Origin: Amoebidium appalachense
Lineage: Eukaryota; Ichthyosporea
NCBI GenBank assembly: GCA_963693365.1
Contig: CAVNZM010000017.1
Coordinates: forward strand, 62,001-126,000
Length of the DNA: 64,000 nt
Reading direction: 5' to 3'
The notes under the pieces were generated by a model. The model had not been told where the DNA came from and ran no database searches. It saw only the letters and a program-made list of their open reading frames with translations. Of the stretch, positions 63,737 through 64,000 are shown piece by piece; the stretch's first letter is position 1; each line of letters starts with the position of its first letter. The position numbers were made by a program, and so were the translations under genes.

Positions 63737-63894
63737 TATACAGGCTGGTTCCCTTTGTAGCTGTGGCCGCCGCCAACTGTGTCAACATTCCCCTCATGCG
63801 TCAGCGTGAGCTGGTGGGTGGTATCACGGTGAGCACAAAGGAGGGTGAGCCTGTGACGGATAGCAAGGAGGCTGCAAAGATGGCCGTGGCTCAG
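59907..63894 (+). CDS. SFXN: Sideroflexin, first five coding exons (continues past the right edge)
   Basis: Exons 59907-60110, 60708-60819, 61507-61556, 62439-62620 and 63744-63894 (233 codons so far); all GT..AG and all phases match. The start [20 protein letters not shown] leads into [20 protein letters not shown], the sideroflexin N-terminus. Diagnostic stretches follow: [54 protein letters not shown] and [13 protein letters not shown], including HPxTGE and NIPLMR. Sideroflexins are multi-pass inner-membrane proteins; SFXN1 imports serine into mitochondria for one-carbon metabolism. The position of the first hydrophobic segment (around [11 protein letters not shown]) is as in the family. 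The C-terminal transmembrane region is outside the window. Which paralogue it is cannot be told from this part. Confidence 0.95.
61653..61756 (+). repeat. Diverged copy of the poly-C-tailed dispersed repeat
   Basis: Shares CTTATTATGCATACTCTTT with the next copy and ends ACACATTCTAT followed by C16. In sideroflexin intron 3. Confidence 0.6.
61757..61899 (+). repeat. Poly-C-tailed dispersed repeat, copy linking short and long forms
   Basis: Begins GAGGATGGGCTCTGCTTAT like the long form and ends GACGCATTCAAAC plus a C tract like the short form. Its last 70 bp match 9471-9540 almost exactly. Confidence 0.85.
62201..62378 (+). repeat. Poly-C-tailed dispersed repeat, long form, copy 2
   Basis: Near-identical to 9571-9732, ending CCGCATTCAAC then about 34 C. 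It lies just upstream of sideroflexin exon 4, so its C tail forms part of the 3' intron pyrimidine-rich region. Confidence 0.85.
63262..63640 (+). pseudogene. Two decayed upstream copies of the 5' part of sideroflexin exon 5
   Basis: Copy 1 (63262-63304), after acceptor ACTATAG, encodes [14 protein letters not shown], matching true exon 5 ([14 protein letters not shown]), then runs into GTATAT and loses similarity to the exon. Copy 2 (63561 to about 63611), after CTTACAG, reads LVSFLAVT before decaying. Copies 1 and 2 share downstream TCAATGTATATTTC; intron sequence before copy 1 and before the true exon share CACCTCCTAACTATC. Unequal tandem duplication of the intron-exon boundary is the likely cause. 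Confidence 0.8.
63698..63735. repeat. C-tract serving as polypyrimidine tract of sideroflexin exon 5
   Basis: About 31 C ending eight bases before the acceptor CTATACAG. It is representative of many C runs placed just upstream of acceptors in this window (e.g. 56110-56144, 60527-60539, 60647-60670). Confidence 0.85.
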
Positions 63895-63930
63895 GTGTGT
63901 GGGTGTGGGTGTACATGGGTGTACATGGGG

Positions 63931-63961
<31 letters not shown>

Positions 63962-64000
63962 GGAGCGTATATGTGTGTGTGTGGTTGTTTGGGTGTCTGT

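Overview
This is a stretch of nuclear DNA from an intron-rich eukaryote. Genes are split into short exons with GT..AG introns, and the introns are packed with (CA/GT)n and (CT/GA)n microsatellites and C or G homopolymers of 15-50 bases. Recognisable genes are SLC25A44-like, sideroflexin, a RidA-family protein and an M20 amidohydrolase. Together with Copia and DIRS-type elements they fit an animal or a unicellular relative of animals, but nothing here fixes the species. All gene models were built by hand from splice sites, reading phase and family resemblance; no alignment was run.

Layout, left to right. (1) 409-2878, minus: 5' part of a probably mitochondrial RidA-family gene. (2) 5605-14653, plus: a complete 11-exon SLC25A44-like mitochondrial carrier (316 aa) including a 19-nt microexon. 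(3) 17.4-21.8 kb, plus: an unrecognised, frame-broken gene split by a 610-bp solo LTR with a 5-bp target duplication. (4) 24.66-39.3 kb, plus: a large unrecognised gene whose last three exons form a divergent beta-class (permuted) DNA methyltransferase-like domain. Its 6.5-kb intron holds a 5.67-kb segment (30340-36010) bounded by 17-bp inverted repeats, sitting inside a poly-C tract and carrying a 193-aa three-exon gene and a second ORF, neither recognised. (5) 39523-45000: a DIRS-like tyrosine-recombinase retrotransposon (Ngaro/PAT layout) with split direct repeats A1-ORFs-B1-A2-B2. (6) 47551-56565, plus: the C-terminal half of an M20 amidohydrolase, with a 6.4-kb Copia retrotransposon (48634-55016) in its first visible intron. 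(7) 59907-63894, plus: the first five coding exons of a sideroflexin gene, running off the right edge.

Three housekeeping genes point to mitochondrial metabolism: RidA (enamine/imine clearance), SLC25A44 (branched-chain amino acid import) and sideroflexin (serine import). Between them lies a mobile-element-rich region around the methyltransferase-like gene. That gene and the TIR-bounded segment nested in it are the most novel content. A short dispersed repeat ending in a poly-C tail recurs in introns of SLC25A44 and sideroflexin and may explain some of the C tracts. Several ORFs are broken at C runs, so assembly or read errors in homopolymers must be excluded before any gene is called dead.
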